Below the pieces are notes generated by a model that worked only from the letters and a program-made list of their open reading frames with translations, was not told the origin of the DNA and made no database searches. The translations under genes were made by a program, and so were the position numbers. From NCBI GenBank assembly GCA_051155735.1, contig DAXETX010000325.1, forward strand, positions 1 to 29,876: 29,876 nt of DNA, written 5' to 3'. Shown here in pieces: positions 7,363-16,456 of the stretch. This DNA comes from JASJCP01 sp051155735 (lineage in GTDB: Bacteria > Cyanobacteriota > Cyanobacteriia > Cyanobacteriales > Xenococcaceae). Within the stretch, counting starts at the first letter, position 1; every line of letters begins with the position of its first letter.

Positions 7363-10269
7363 CTACTTAGCTTCCATCCAGTTATTTCCCGCGTGAATAT
7401 CAACTACTAAAGGAATACTAAGACTAATAGCATTTTCCATAATTAATTTAATTTGATTTTTTAATTGTGACCATTCATCAGGAGGAATTTCAAATACTAA
7501 TTCATCATGAACTTGGAGTAGTAATCTAGCTTGATATTGCTGCAAAATACTGTGTAGCTTTACCATCGCAATCTTAATAATATCAGCACTAGAACCTTGA
7601 ATAGTAGAATTAGCAGCAGCCCTCAATAGCTGGGCATCTTGATAATTGTAATTAATTTCAGCTAAATTAATCGCTTCAGGTTTTTTTCCTCTTAGTTGTT
7701 GTAGAGTTTCACTAACAAAGTTAAAATAACGTCTTCTTCCTAAAATAGTAGTGACAAAACCTTTAGCTACAGCTTCTTTTTTAACTCCTTCTAAATAAGC
7801 AAATACTTTAGCATATCGCTGACGATATTTATCAATAAATTCTTTACCGATTGTACTACTAAAGCCTGACTCTCTAGAAAATCTTTGTGCTCCCATACCA
7901 TAAATAACGCCGAAGTTAATAATTTTTCCTAAGCGTCTTTCTTCTGACGTGATTTCTGCTTTTTCAAATAACAATTTGGCAGTGACGCTGTGAACATCTA
8001 AACTGTTACGATAGGCATCAACTAACACTGACTCTTGACTCAAATGAGCGAGAATTCTTAATTCTATTTGAGAATAGTCAGCAGCAACTAATAACCAATC
8101 TTTTTGAGGAATAAAAGCTTGCCGAATTTGACGAGAGAATTCGGTACGAATTGGAATATTTTGTAAATTAGGATTAGAAGAAGAGAGTCTTCCTGTTTCT
8201 ACTGCTGTTTGATTAAATTCGGTATGAACTCTTTGAGTATCTTTTCTAACTAGTTTGGGAATAGCTTCTACATAAGTTGAATATAGTTTGTAAAGTGTTC
8301 TGTACTCTAAAATAGCATCAATAATCGGATGATCTCCCTGAAGTTTTTCTAATATGGGCTGTGCTGTCGAATAACCTGTTTTCGTTTTACGAGACTTTCT
8401 TTTATTAAGATTTAATTGCTCAAAAAGTAGTTCACTAAGTTGTTTAGGTGAGTTTAAATTAAAATCTGTATCTGGTACATAATTATAAGCTTGTTGCTCA
8501 ATTGCGTCTAACTCTACTTTAATTTGTTGAGCAAATTGTTTGAGATAGTCGGTATCAATTTTAATACCCACAGTTTCCATTGCTGCTAAAACTGCTTCTA
8601 AAGGTTGTTCTACTTCTAGTAAAAGCTTTTTAAGTTCGGGAATTTGCTCTAAATCTGTCTTTAATTTGGTTACTAGATGATAAGTTGCGTAAGTATCAAG
8701 AGTACAGTATTCTGCAACTTGAGTAATTTCTAAATCAGCAATAGTTTTTCCCTTGGGGATGTTTAAGTCTTTATAACTTTTAGCAATCAAAGGTATATTA
8801 TAACGCTGTGATAAATCGGTAAGAGTATGTTTCCTATGAGGCGCAAGTAAATAACCAGCTAACATAGTGTCAAAAACTACTCCTGCTAGTTTAATTCCTT
8901 GATAGTAAAAAACGAGACGATCAAACTTGGTATTTTGAAAAGCTTTAGGATATGTTTCCGATTCTAAGATAGGTTTGAGAGCGGATAGTACTTGTGATTT
9001 TTCTAGATGGTTTCCTGTAGTATGATGTGTCGGAATATAAGCCATATCTGTTGTTGTTTCTCCCCAACAGCAACCAATTCCTACTAGTTCCGCATTATGA
9101 GGCTCTAAGGAAGTTGTTTCGGTATCCCAAGCCACAGGTTGTTCAAAATTAGTTTGTTGTTTTAAAAGAGTAATTAATTGTTCTAGTTTATCTGTAGTAT
9201 CAATTATTAAAGGTTGAATTGCAAATGCGTGGTTATTTTGTTGAATAATAGCTTGATTAAGCGTAATTTCGGAATTTTGCTTGGCTGCAAAAAGTGATAA
9301 TTGCTGATTATTTTCTGTAGCTAGCCGTAAATAACTTTCAGGATTACCTCCTAAAAACTGATAAATATTTGGTAGATTATCGCTAAATTTTTTAAGTTCT
9401 AGTTTTTTGAGTAATGGTAACACTTGCTGCGGATCGAATCCTTGTAGCTGACAATCAATAAATTTAATTTCTATCGGAGTATCTAAAGCAATAGTTGCTA
9501 AAAAGCGAGAGCGAAAAGCATTTTCTCGATCTGTGATTAATTTCTGTTTAAGTGTGCCTTTAATTTCTTCTAAATGTTCATAGATCTTATCTAAAGTTTG
9601 ATATTGTTCTAAAAGTTTGAGCGCAGTTTTATCACCAATTCCTCTTACTCCAGGGATGTTATCAGATTTGTCGCCACATAACGCCTTATAATCGATTACT
9701 TGTTCTGGTGTAATCTTTAATCTAGCAACTACTTCATCACGATCGCATTCGACATAATTTTTACCAGGTTTTTTAAAGGCTTTGGGATCGCTGTAGAGAA
9801 TGCTGATATCTTTAACATCATCTACTAACTGAAATAAATCGCGATCGCCACTAGAGATTTTAACGCGATAACCTTCACTAACTCCTTGTTGTGCTAAAGT
9901 CCCCAAAACATCATCCGCTTCATAACCAGGTACAGTAATGACACTCAGATTTAAAGCCACAAGTAGCTCTTGTAGATTCTTCATATCAGGTATAAAATCA
10001 TCAGGAGTTTCGCTACGATTCGCCTTATAATTGCTATCTGCTTCATGACGAAATGTCGGATGGGCTAGATCGAAGGCGATCACCACAGCTTGAGGTTTTT
10101 CAATTTCAATCACCTGTAATAAAGCATTAATAAAACCAAAGCAAATACTAGTGGGTATTCCCGTCGAAGTTCGCAACGCACCCTGACGCGAATGAAGCAA
10201 AGCATAATAAGCACGAAAGGCTAAAGAATGACCGTCAATAAGTATTAGTACTGGTCTAACTGAAGACAT
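7363..10269 (-). CDS. polA: DNA polymerase I
   Basis: A 968-residue, three-domain family A polymerase. The 5'-nuclease domain (1-290) has LILIDGHSLAFRAYYAL, EADDVLG, GDRDLFQL and the helix-hairpin-helix GVRGIGDKTALKLL. The 3'-5' exonuclease domain (about 370-560) keeps its acidic residues: WDTETTS near 381, NTKFD and YCTLDTYATY, so proofreading should be intact, unlike in Taq-type enzymes. The polymerase domain has motif A (AADYSQIELR, near 730), motif B (RRLGKIINFGVIYGMG) and motif C (LQVHDELVFE, near 920). It replaces RNA primers on the lagging strand and fills repair gaps. Full length for a cyanobacterial PolA. It starts 650 bp away from the esterase gene and is probably transcribed alone. 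Confidence 0.97.
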   Translation of the reverse strand: MSSVRPVLILIDGHSLAFRAYYALLHSRQGALRTSTGIPTSICFGFINALLQVIEIEKPQAVVIAFDLAHPTFRHEADSNYKANRSETPDDFIPDMKNLQELLVALNLSVITVPGYEADDVLGTLAQQGVSEGYRVKISSGDRDLFQLVDDVKDISILYSDPKAFKKPGKNYVECDRDEVVARLKITPEQVIDYKALCGDKSDNIPGVRGIGDKTALKLLEQYQTLDKIYEHLEEIKGTLKQKLITDRENAFRSRFLATIALDTPIEIKFIDCQLQGFDPQQVLPLLKKLELKKFSDNLPNIYQFLGGNPESYLRLATENNQQLSLFAAKQNSEITLNQAIIQQNNHAFAIQPLIIDTTDKLEQLITLLKQQTNFEQPVAWDTETTSLEPHNAELVGIGCCWGETTTDMAYIPTHHTTGNHLEKSQVLSALKPILESETYPKAFQNTKFDRLVFYYQGIKLAGVVFDTMLAGYLLAPHRKHTLTDLSQRYNIPLIAKSYKDLNIPKGKTIADLEITQVAEYCTLDTYATYHLVTKLKTDLEQIPELKKLLLEVEQPLEAVLAAMETVGIKIDTDYLKQFAQQIKVELDAIEQQAYNYVPDTDFNLNSPKQLSELLFEQLNLNKRKSRKTKTGYSTAQPILEKLQGDHPIIDAILEYRTLYKLYSTYVEAIPKLVRKDTQRVHTEFNQTAVETGRLSSSNPNLQNIPIRTEFSRQIRQAFIPQKDWLLVAADYSQIELRILAHLSQESVLVDAYRNSLDVHSVTAKLLFEKAEITSEERRLGKIINFGVIYGMGAQRFSRESGFSSTIGKEFIDKYRQRYAKVFAYLEGVKKEAVAKGFVTTILGRRRYFNFVSETLQQLRGKKPEAINLAEINYNYQDAQLLRAAANSTIQGSSADIIKIAMVKLHSILQQYQARLLLQVHDELVFEIPPDEWSQLKNQIKLIMENAISLSIPLVVDIHAGNNWMEAK

Positions 10270-10921
10270 AAAGCGGTAATAAATATTAAAGATAAGATAG
10301 GCTATTGTACCTTGAAATTACTAGCTTAAAAGTATTTGGCTTTTCTGAGGTGTTTCGGATTATTTTAAGTTTTTAAATGCTCCCTTTCACTCTATTAACA
10401 ATTGTAACTATTAAGTAACAATCAATTGTCATGGCTAAAAGTGAATGTTAGTCTGTTTACAGACACAAAAGAAGAACAAAATGCTTCTTTAGAAAGCTAG
10501 ATTGAAGTCTGTGTCTCCCGCTGTCAATCTAACCCCGATCTTCCAAGATAATAAAGAAAATTGGTGGTATTGTAAAAGTAATCAGCAGTCTTCATAAGAG
10601 TATTTTTACAAACCATAATCTTAGCCAGAATTGGTGTTTTAGCAGTTATCAAATAAGGAATGATCTCAGGGGAAGACATACTGTAAACCATTTATTACTA
10701 AAGCGACTTTTACTTATTAATTACTCAAGTTTAAATTCGGGACTTTTAGCTATCGCAGTTCCGATAAAATTAGAGGGACAGATGCTAATTGTAGTTTAAC
10801 CATTGTTTCTATAGTGTATTGTTTATTAGCATTGAAGCTCTGTCCCTCTCCGACTTAGATATCATTAACTTCATCCTATCGCAGATAACGATTTATGGTC
10901 TTCCATGGTCGTTTTGTTGTT
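10270..10921. other. 650-bp non-coding region with nested inverted repeats
   Basis: No frame here looks coding on either strand. The left part should hold the polA promoter. The interior has several inverted repeats: GTCTGT/ACAGAC near 10450-10464; AGACACA (10461-10467) with TGTGTCT (10510-10516), enclosing AAAGAAG (10468-10474) and CTTCTTT (10484-10490); and a long pair at 10772-10789 and 10825-10849. These could be small RNAs or the remains of a miniature transposable element. Confidence 0.5.
10772..10849. repeat. Long inverted repeat (possible ncRNA or MITE)
   Basis: AGAGGGACAGA (10772-10782) is perfectly complementary to TCTGTCCCTCT (10839-10849). The adjoining TGCTAAT (10783-10789) pairs with ATTAGCA (10825-10831), leaving a 7-nt bulge on the right arm and a 35-nt loop. 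The 18 paired bases in an AT-rich non-coding region exceed chance expectation by eye. There is no U-run after the stem, so it is not a standard terminator. Confidence 0.5.
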
Positions 10922-11554
10922 TTAAAGAGAACAAAAAAGCTGAATTTCTTGCCAAATATACTCCATCGCTTCATGAAGACTATGATCGCTATTAGGAGTT
11001 AGTAACTTTACCTCAGAACGAGATTTTTTATATTCGATACTAGCCTTTACCGGAATCGTCTCATCTTGTGTTCCGTGAATAATTAAAGTCGGAATCCTTC
11101 TTTGTAATAAATTTGGCTCATATTGCGCTGCATCTACTACAAATTCATAGCTTAGGGGTAACAACTTATCTGCGCCGTAGTGATAAACTGACAGATAGCC
11201 AGACTCTTGCCATTGTTTGACTTGAGCTTCTCCTAATTGTGGTAGCCAGTAAGCTAGAAAGTTAAAAGCTGGTGCGAGAAGAATTAAGCGTTTAACTTGC
11301 GGATATTTTTCTGCGATCCAAGCAGCAGTTAAACCACCAAAACTTGAACCAACCAGAGTTACAGAATTAGAAACAGTCTTAAAAGCTGCAACAGTTTGTT
11401 TGATTTGTCGAGTCAAACTTAGGTTGGTAAAATCTCCTTGATTGAGATCGATAATTTCGAGATTAATTCCGACTGTCGCAAAACAACGTTTTAGGTATTG
11501 AGCTTTATCAGATTGGGGGCTAGAAGCAAAACCGTGAAGATAAATATATTGCAT
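10922..11554 (-). CDS. YqiA/YcfP-family alpha/beta hydrolase (esterase)
   Basis: A 210-residue, compact alpha/beta hydrolase. The opening YIYLHGFASSPQSDKAQYL is the hallmark start of the YqiA/YcfP family. The nucleophile elbow GSSFGG places the serine at S71. The other triad members are likely D164 (HGTQDETIP) and H191 (DHSLHE). E. coli YqiA hydrolyses short acyl and CoA esters in vitro; the physiological substrate is unknown. No signal peptide, so cytoplasmic. It lies on the same strand as polA but across a long non-coding gap. Confidence 0.85.
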   Translation of the reverse strand: MQYIYLHGFASSPQSDKAQYLKRCFATVGINLEIIDLNQGDFTNLSLTRQIKQTVAAFKTVSNSVTLVGSSFGGLTAAWIAEKYPQVKRLILLAPAFNFLAYWLPQLGEAQVKQWQESGYLSVYHYGADKLLPLSYEFVVDAAQYEPNLLQRRIPTLIIHGTQDETIPVKASIEYKKSRSEVKLLTPNSDHSLHEAMEYIWQEIQLFCSL

Positions 11555-11581
11555 AAAACTGGATCAGTTACCATAGGTAGT

Positions 11582-11722
11582 TTAATCACTACTTAGCGCG
11601 ATCGCGCTAGTAAAACTATAATATAAACCTCCCCCAGTTTCGGGATTAGCAACATTTCTACCCCAACTCCTACGATCGGAAAAAGGACGGAATACTGCTC
11701 GTTTAATTAATTGTCGGTAAAG
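11582..11722 (-). pseudogene. Coding remnant, 46 codons, unknown parent
   Basis: The minus strand stays open for 46 codons between a TAG (11723-11725) and a TAA (11582-11584) and reads like real protein: LIKRAVFRPFSDRRSWG, then RNVANPETGGGLYYSFTSAI. There is no start codon. It may be the C-terminus of a gene otherwise lost, or a fragment left by recombination. A HIP1 octamer lies inside it (11598-11605). I cannot name the parent family. Confidence 0.35.
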
Positions 11723-11820
11723 CTAAAACTTCGCCTCAACCTTATTCCAATTAACCAAAAATCGACAAACTAGTACTCTACGTCCTTAAAACTTTAATTG
11801 TCAGCCCAGTCAAATTGCAA

Positions 11821-14800
11821 CTAACTTGCGACACCTAAGACCCCAGCCCCAGCAGCAGCGATCGCCGAAATTAAAGCGGTAAAAAACAGCCACCAAGAAG
11901 CACTAGCTGCAGCTTTCCGAGTTTCTTCAACTTGATGATAAGCTTGCTTTTTAGCTGATTCTAAGCGCATGGCAGTTTCATTTTGAATGCGCTCGGCTCG
12001 TTGTAAAATGCGATCGCGAGTTCTTTCGACTTGCAAGATTAAGCGTTCCGCATCTGCTTTGGAGATGTCTTCACGAGAACTCATGACCGCTACTAGAGTA
12101 TCACGATTAATATGAGAAAATCTGTCTCTGAGGGCAATAAATCCAGCTTGCGGATCGTCAAAGAGAATGTGCAGATCTCTCTTAATTCCTTCATAAGCTA
12201 GTTCGGGACGTTCTAAGCTGTTGAGATAATCACGAATCTTAGCCAGTAAGCGGTCAACAGCAGATTTAATTTTGTTTTGTACCAGCTGCAACTGTGCCAT
12301 GACGTTATCTCGCACTGCCAAGATTTGATCTACTATCTGGTTGACATCGTCTTCGGAGATATCGTCTCTTTGGCTTAATAATGCCACTAGAGTATCACGG
12401 TCGAAGTGTGCCAATCTTTCTTTAAGACTTTCTGCCCCAGCGCGAGGATCGTTAAGGAGTAATTCTACATCTCTTTTAATCCCACTAGGACTGAGTTCCG
12501 CGCGGTCGGTAGAACGCAGGTAATCAGCGATCGCCTGTTGAAAGTCTTGGACTGTCTCTTGAGTTCTGATTGCGACACGACGGGGAGTTTTCGCAATAGA
12601 TTTGAGAGTAGATTGCACATCGTCAATGATACGATTGACCTCGTCTTCACTCAAGTCTCCGCGTTGGGCTAATAGCTGGACTAAAGTATCTCTGTCCATT
12701 GCTGCTAGCCGTTGACGAATCGCTTTAGTGCCTAGTTTGGGGTTGTCTAACAGTAGGGTTAAGTCTTGCTTGATTCCTTCGGGTTTCAGTTCGGGTTTAC
12801 CTGTCTGACGCAGATAATCAGCAATAGCTGAAGTTGCCTGGTCATATTGAGCTTGAGCCTGGTCGGCAAACTTTTGTGGTAAATGACGAATGCGGAAGAA
12901 AGTGCCTTCGACAGCGTCAATCGCTGCTTCCACTTGGTCTTCACTGAGGTCTTGACGTTGCGCCAAAAGCTGGACTAGAGTGTCGCGGTCAAAATGAGCC
13001 ATTCTGGCTTTTAACAGTGAACTTCCTGCTTGGGGATCTTGAAGTAAAATTTCTAGTTCCCGTTTAATTCCTTCAGGACTGAGTTCTCCTTGACCTGTAT
13101 TTCTCAGATAATCTTGGACTTTTAGCCACTGTCTTTCCGCAACGGCTTTAGCTTGAGTCGTATTGTTTTGGCTCTCTTCTAAAACCTGATTGCGAGCTTG
13201 CTCTAGTTCGCCGATAATGGTTGAAACTTCCACAATATCCATATCATGGCGAATTTCTAACATCCTTTCTAGAGTCGGACGGTCTAAAACTGCCAAACGA
13301 TTGCTTAACTGTTCGTAGCTAGCATCAAAGTCTTCTAAGAGGGGTTTAAATTCAATTTGAATTTTTTCGGGAGTAAGATTTTCTTTAGGAGTAGTAGTGA
13401 GATAATGTTCTACTGCTGCCATCAACTCAATACTTTTTTCTCGTTCGTAGGCTGCTTCTGCTGTCGCTAATACTTCTAAACGAATTGCCTCTAGTAAATT
13501 GCTGATGTGACGAATCTCCTCTTGGGTAAACAGCCCTTTTTGCCGTAATAATTCCCCAAAATCCGCACGATTCAACTGACGTAACTCTGACGCTACTACT
13601 TGAGGATCGGCTGCTGGATCGTAGATAATATTGCGAAACTCTCGCCCTAAATTATTTTGCTTGAGTTGCCAAGGATAAGCGTTGAGTAAATAGTTTTTGA
13701 CATCTTTTTTAACAGTACTCTCAGGAACATTATCTTTAATTCCTACTTGAGATGCGAGTTTATCGGTTTGTTCTCCTAATTGTCCTTGGAGTTTTTGTAA
13801 TTGACTAACTATTTTATCTACATCCAAGTCGCTTAAGTCAACACGCCCCATAACTAAACCCACCAAACTATTTAGCCCCATAGTTGTAGCTTGAGTTAGC
13901 GGGTTCATTCCTGAAGAACGACGCTTGGTAATTGCATCGGTTAGAGAATCTATTTTATCTCCTAAATCTGTGCCTGTAAGCTGTTCTTTAGTAGCGGTTT
14001 TGAGGTAGTTAGTAAATTCAGTAAGGGGATTGCCACTAGGAGTTAAATTTCTGGTAGTTTTATGCCAAACTGACTCTAACTTTCTGGCGATACGCTGCAC
14101 ATCTTTTGGCGATAAGTCACTGCGATCGCTGACTAGTTGGACGAAAGTATTGCGATCAATATCTTTAACACTTTCACTCTCGACAATTTCCTGTAAATTT
14201 TCATCATCTAATAACGCTTCAAAATCTCTGGCGATGTGATCGACGTCTATTTCTGGTGGTTTAACTCCTTGTAAGAAGTCTTCCACATTTTCGCGCATCG
14301 CTACAGGATCAATCGCACTACCTAATTCCTTTCTCACCGCAGCAGCAGCAGCTTCAGCAGTATTGACTACTTGCTTACTAGCAGCACCAGCACCGATCAC
14401 AGAGGTAGCTGTCCCAAAAATCGCTTGCAAACCAGAACTTGCCGTATTCGCTACCGAACCTAACAGTGAACTGATGGCTCTAGAACTAAACAACATCATT
14501 AAAGCGAAAAAAGTCGCCCAAATTACTAAACCCACAATCGCTCCCGATAGAGGCGAGATAAATAAGCTGAGTTTTACTGCCAGATAACAAGCAATAAATA
14601 AGGCTAAAGTTACACTGATTAAAGTGCCTAAACCAACAGTCGTGCCAATTTTTTTGATCGTATGACCTAAGGATTCGGAACTTTCATCCTGTCCATGATG
14701 GGAAGAACTACCACCAGCGCTAGAAATGCCAATCGCTACACCCAAATTTGTAAATAGTAGTTGAAAAGCGATCGCCAATACTACTCCTGCGATCAAAGCT

Positions 14801-14937
14801 GCAAAAAACTGAGGTCCATCAAATATAAAAGCCCTGTCTTGTAACGCTTCAATGTCTGGCTCAGTTTCAATAATAACTTGCCCTAGATACCAAGCTGATT
14901 CTCCTAGCTTTGATAAGGCTACTAAGTCATAAAACAT
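11821..14937 (-). CDS. Membrane protein with tandem 98-residue helical repeats, unknown function
   Basis: A 1038-residue protein. The N-terminus has about three membrane segments (roughly residues 40-68, 103-125, 128-150), then an Ala/Gly-rich stretch (155-200). The C-terminus ends in another membrane helix (SWWLFFTALISAIAAAGAG). Between them is a long, charged, helical cytoplasmic or periplasmic region of repeats with the core DRDTLVQLLAQR-DLSEDQV preceded by DYLR-TG--EL-PEGIKR-L--LL-DP-AG. Five units (about residues 510-1000) keep an exact 294-nt period; two more divergent units precede them. The architecture suggests a membrane-anchored scaffold or filament-like spacer; that is inference, and I recognise no named family. 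It is divergent from the csbD gene across 540 bp. Confidence 0.8.
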   Translation of the reverse strand: MFYDLVALSKLGESAWYLGQVIIETEPDIEALQDRAFIFDGPQFFAALIAGVVLAIAFQLLFTNLGVAIGISSAGGSSSHHGQDESSESLGHTIKKIGTTVGLGTLISVTLALFIACYLAVKLSLFISPLSGAIVGLVIWATFFALMMLFSSRAISSLLGSVANTASSGLQAIFGTATSVIGAGAASKQVVNTAEAAAAAVRKELGSAIDPVAMRENVEDFLQGVKPPEIDVDHIARDFEALLDDENLQEIVESESVKDIDRNTFVQLVSDRSDLSPKDVQRIARKLESVWHKTTRNLTPSGNPLTEFTNYLKTATKEQLTGTDLGDKIDSLTDAITKRRSSGMNPLTQATTMGLNSLVGLVMGRVDLSDLDVDKIVSQLQKLQGQLGEQTDKLASQVGIKDNVPESTVKKDVKNYLLNAYPWQLKQNNLGREFRNIIYDPAADPQVVASELRQLNRADFGELLRQKGLFTQEEIRHISNLLEAIRLEVLATAEAAYEREKSIELMAAVEHYLTTTPKENLTPEKIQIEFKPLLEDFDASYEQLSNRLAVLDRPTLERMLEIRHDMDIVEVSTIIGELEQARNQVLEESQNNTTQAKAVAERQWLKVQDYLRNTGQGELSPEGIKRELEILLQDPQAGSSLLKARMAHFDRDTLVQLLAQRQDLSEDQVEAAIDAVEGTFFRIRHLPQKFADQAQAQYDQATSAIADYLRQTGKPELKPEGIKQDLTLLLDNPKLGTKAIRQRLAAMDRDTLVQLLAQRGDLSEDEVNRIIDDVQSTLKSIAKTPRRVAIRTQETVQDFQQAIADYLRSTDRAELSPSGIKRDVELLLNDPRAGAESLKERLAHFDRDTLVALLSQRDDISEDDVNQIVDQILAVRDNVMAQLQLVQNKIKSAVDRLLAKIRDYLNSLERPELAYEGIKRDLHILFDDPQAGFIALRDRFSHINRDTLVAVMSSREDISKADAERLILQVERTRDRILQRAERIQNETAMRLESAKKQAYHQVEETRKAAASASWWLFFTALISAIAAAGAGVLGVAS

Positions 14938-15479
14938 GATATTTACCTTTAAGTCAATTTTTCGTAGTTAGTAAAACAGTTACGATTTCTAAATAACTCT
15001 TCTTCAAACAATTTTCCTTCTCCATAGATTATCGAAAAATCTAACTCAAGATCATCTTTCTTAAGATAGTTATAAATAAAGTTTTACTGGAAATAAGTAG
15101 CTGTGTAGCCTAAATACCTTGATAACAAAAGATAAATAATAAATAAAAAAATTGTAAGTATTAACAATTTTGTCTAAATACTCATCAGCCAAATAGTCGC
15201 GAAAAAAACATCTACCAGAAGATAGATTATTAAGTGTAGGGATTCTTCAATAAACTAGCTAGAAACTTATTTGAATAATTAACTAAATACGATATAAATA
15301 AATAGTCTGGTACAAAAAGTCAAAGATTTAGTAGATTTTATTTAAGTAAAAATTACTGATAAATTAATCATGTAAAAAGTTTAAAATAAAATTACTGCTT
15401 TAGATAGATTTGTCAAACAACTATTGTTAGCTATTCTAGATTTAGTTACAAAACATACAGCAAAAAAAGGAAAAATATT
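14938..15479. other. Divergent intergenic region (540 bp)
   Basis: AT-rich, no coding frame on either strand. It should carry the promoters for both the repeat membrane protein (minus) and csbD (plus). One candidate promoter is visible near its right end. Confidence 0.5.
15410..15437 (+). promoter_or_regulatory. Candidate sigma-70 promoter for csbD
   Basis: TTGTCA (15410-15415), a 16-bp spacer and TATTCT (15432-15437) lie 43 bp before the csbD start codon. It is a reasonable SigA-type match; a stress sigma factor cannot be excluded. Confidence 0.4.
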
Positions 15480-15662
15480 ATGAGTACTGAAGATAGAGCA
15501 GAAGCTACAGCTAAGAATATTCAAGGTAAAGCCCAAGAAGCGATGGGTGAAATGACTGGTGATAAAGAAGATCAAGCCAAAGGTCAAGCCAAGCAAACTG
15601 AAGCCTCTGCCCAACACGCTGTAGAAAATGCTAAGGATAAAGTGAAAAAAGCGATCGACTAA
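15480..15662 (+). CDS. CsbD-family stress protein
   Basis: A 60-residue hydrophilic protein (MSTEDRAEATAKNIQGKAQE, then EMTGDKEDQAKGQAKQTEA). The repeated GKAQEAMGEMTGDKEDQAKGQAKQ-style pattern is diagnostic of the CsbD family, small proteins induced by general stress in Bacillus and by desiccation, salt or light stress in cyanobacteria; the molecular role is unknown. It has a Shine-Dalgarno sequence (AAAGGA) about 8 nt before the ATG and its own terminator at 15685-15714, so it is a monocistronic unit. It is rich in Ala, Lys, Gln and Glu, likely intrinsically disordered. Confidence 0.9.
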   Translation: MSTEDRAEATAKNIQGKAQEAMGEMTGDKEDQAKGQAKQTEASAQHAVENAKDKVKKAID

Positions 15663-15684
15663 TAGTTAGTTAAAATTATCATTT

Positions 15685-15714
15685 ATAGAGAAGGAATAAA
15701 TTTTCCTTCTCTAT
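15685..15714 (+). terminator. Rho-independent terminator after csbD
   Basis: The stem TAGAGAAGGAA/TTCCTTCTCTA has a 6-nt loop TAAATT and is followed by a T-rich tract (ATTTTATTATTTTT). It lies 24 bp after the csbD stop and could also serve the converging minus-strand gene. Confidence 0.85.
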
Positions 15715-15784
15715 TTTATTATTTTTAGTCGATAAAACTTAATTAAACCAACAAAAATATAAGATAAAAAAATATGTTATGCCT

Positions 15785-16357
15785 TTATATTCTTTGCCAA
15801 TAAAATTTATAGTAAAAATATAAATAAATGAAGTCGATGATAATTATAATACCTTTGGTAAAAGAAGATTTTAACAAGCCGATAACTAAAGGATTTACTC
15901 CCAAGACCAATAATATTTCTACAGCAGCTACCCATTTACCATAGTGATTTACATCCCAATAAGAAAAAGGGCTAATAAAACGATAATTACTAAAAGGAAA
16001 AAAATGACGGTGAGCGTCATTATTGTGGACAGGTAAATCTAGTAAACAGTGGCAAATTATACTTAGACATAATACTATTCCTGATTGCCAATCTAGATAG
16101 AGGCAAATAACTAATCCAATTATTGCCAAAGGAATCGAATGTGATAGAGCTACAATATTTTGCCAGCCAGGTTCATAATAAACTTCTGTCCAAATTTTCG
16201 CCTCTGGTATTTTATAGACAAATTTAGTTATAAAGTAAAAGACAAAGATCGGAATATCAGGTAAAAGCGCACCAATAGTAATTGCAATATTTTCTTGAGG
16301 AGCAACAGTTTTTCCTAAAAGAGCCAAGTTAAGAACGTAATGACTAGGGGTATTCAT
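15785..16357 (-). CDS. YdjM-like membrane-bound putative metal-dependent hydrolase
   Basis: A 190-residue membrane protein with about four to five hydrophobic segments. Conserved-looking polar residues include N-terminal SHYVLNLALLG, GALLPDIP, SHSIP (H71-S-H-S), CHCLLDLPVH and DAHRHFFPFS. This pattern of His/Asp near membrane helices resembles the YdjM/zinc-dependent phospholipase-like family of inner-membrane putative hydrolases. Enzymatic activity is not proven for this group. It is convergent with csbD, and the codirectional ImmA-like gene starts upstream with about 100 bp between. The family call is by pattern and only moderately sure. Confidence 0.55.
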   Translation of the reverse strand: MNTPSHYVLNLALLGKTVAPQENIAITIGALLPDIPIFVFYFITKFVYKIPEAKIWTEVYYEPGWQNIVALSHSIPLAIIGLVICLYLDWQSGIVLCLSIICHCLLDLPVHNNDAHRHFFPFSNYRFISPFSYWDVNHYGKWVAAVEILLVLGVNPLVIGLLKSSFTKGIIIIIDFIYLYFYYKFYWQRI

Positions 16358-16456
16358 CAGTTATAATTCACGATCAATCATTTACCATTTTCTTCTAGTC
16401 ACACAGAAAAGACGACAGAGATATCTAACTTGAATCTGATAAAAAACCCATAAATG

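Noticed and set aside
12093..13269. Regular 294-nt spacing as a possible CRISPR-like or DNA satellite repeat
   Set aside because: The periodicity is at protein level within one open reading frame; the nucleotide sequence between units varies as expected of diverged coding repeats.
15381..15617. Open frame on the minus strand opposite csbD
   Set aside because: It lies antisense to a well-supported csbD gene and reads as low-complexity hydrophobic sequence.
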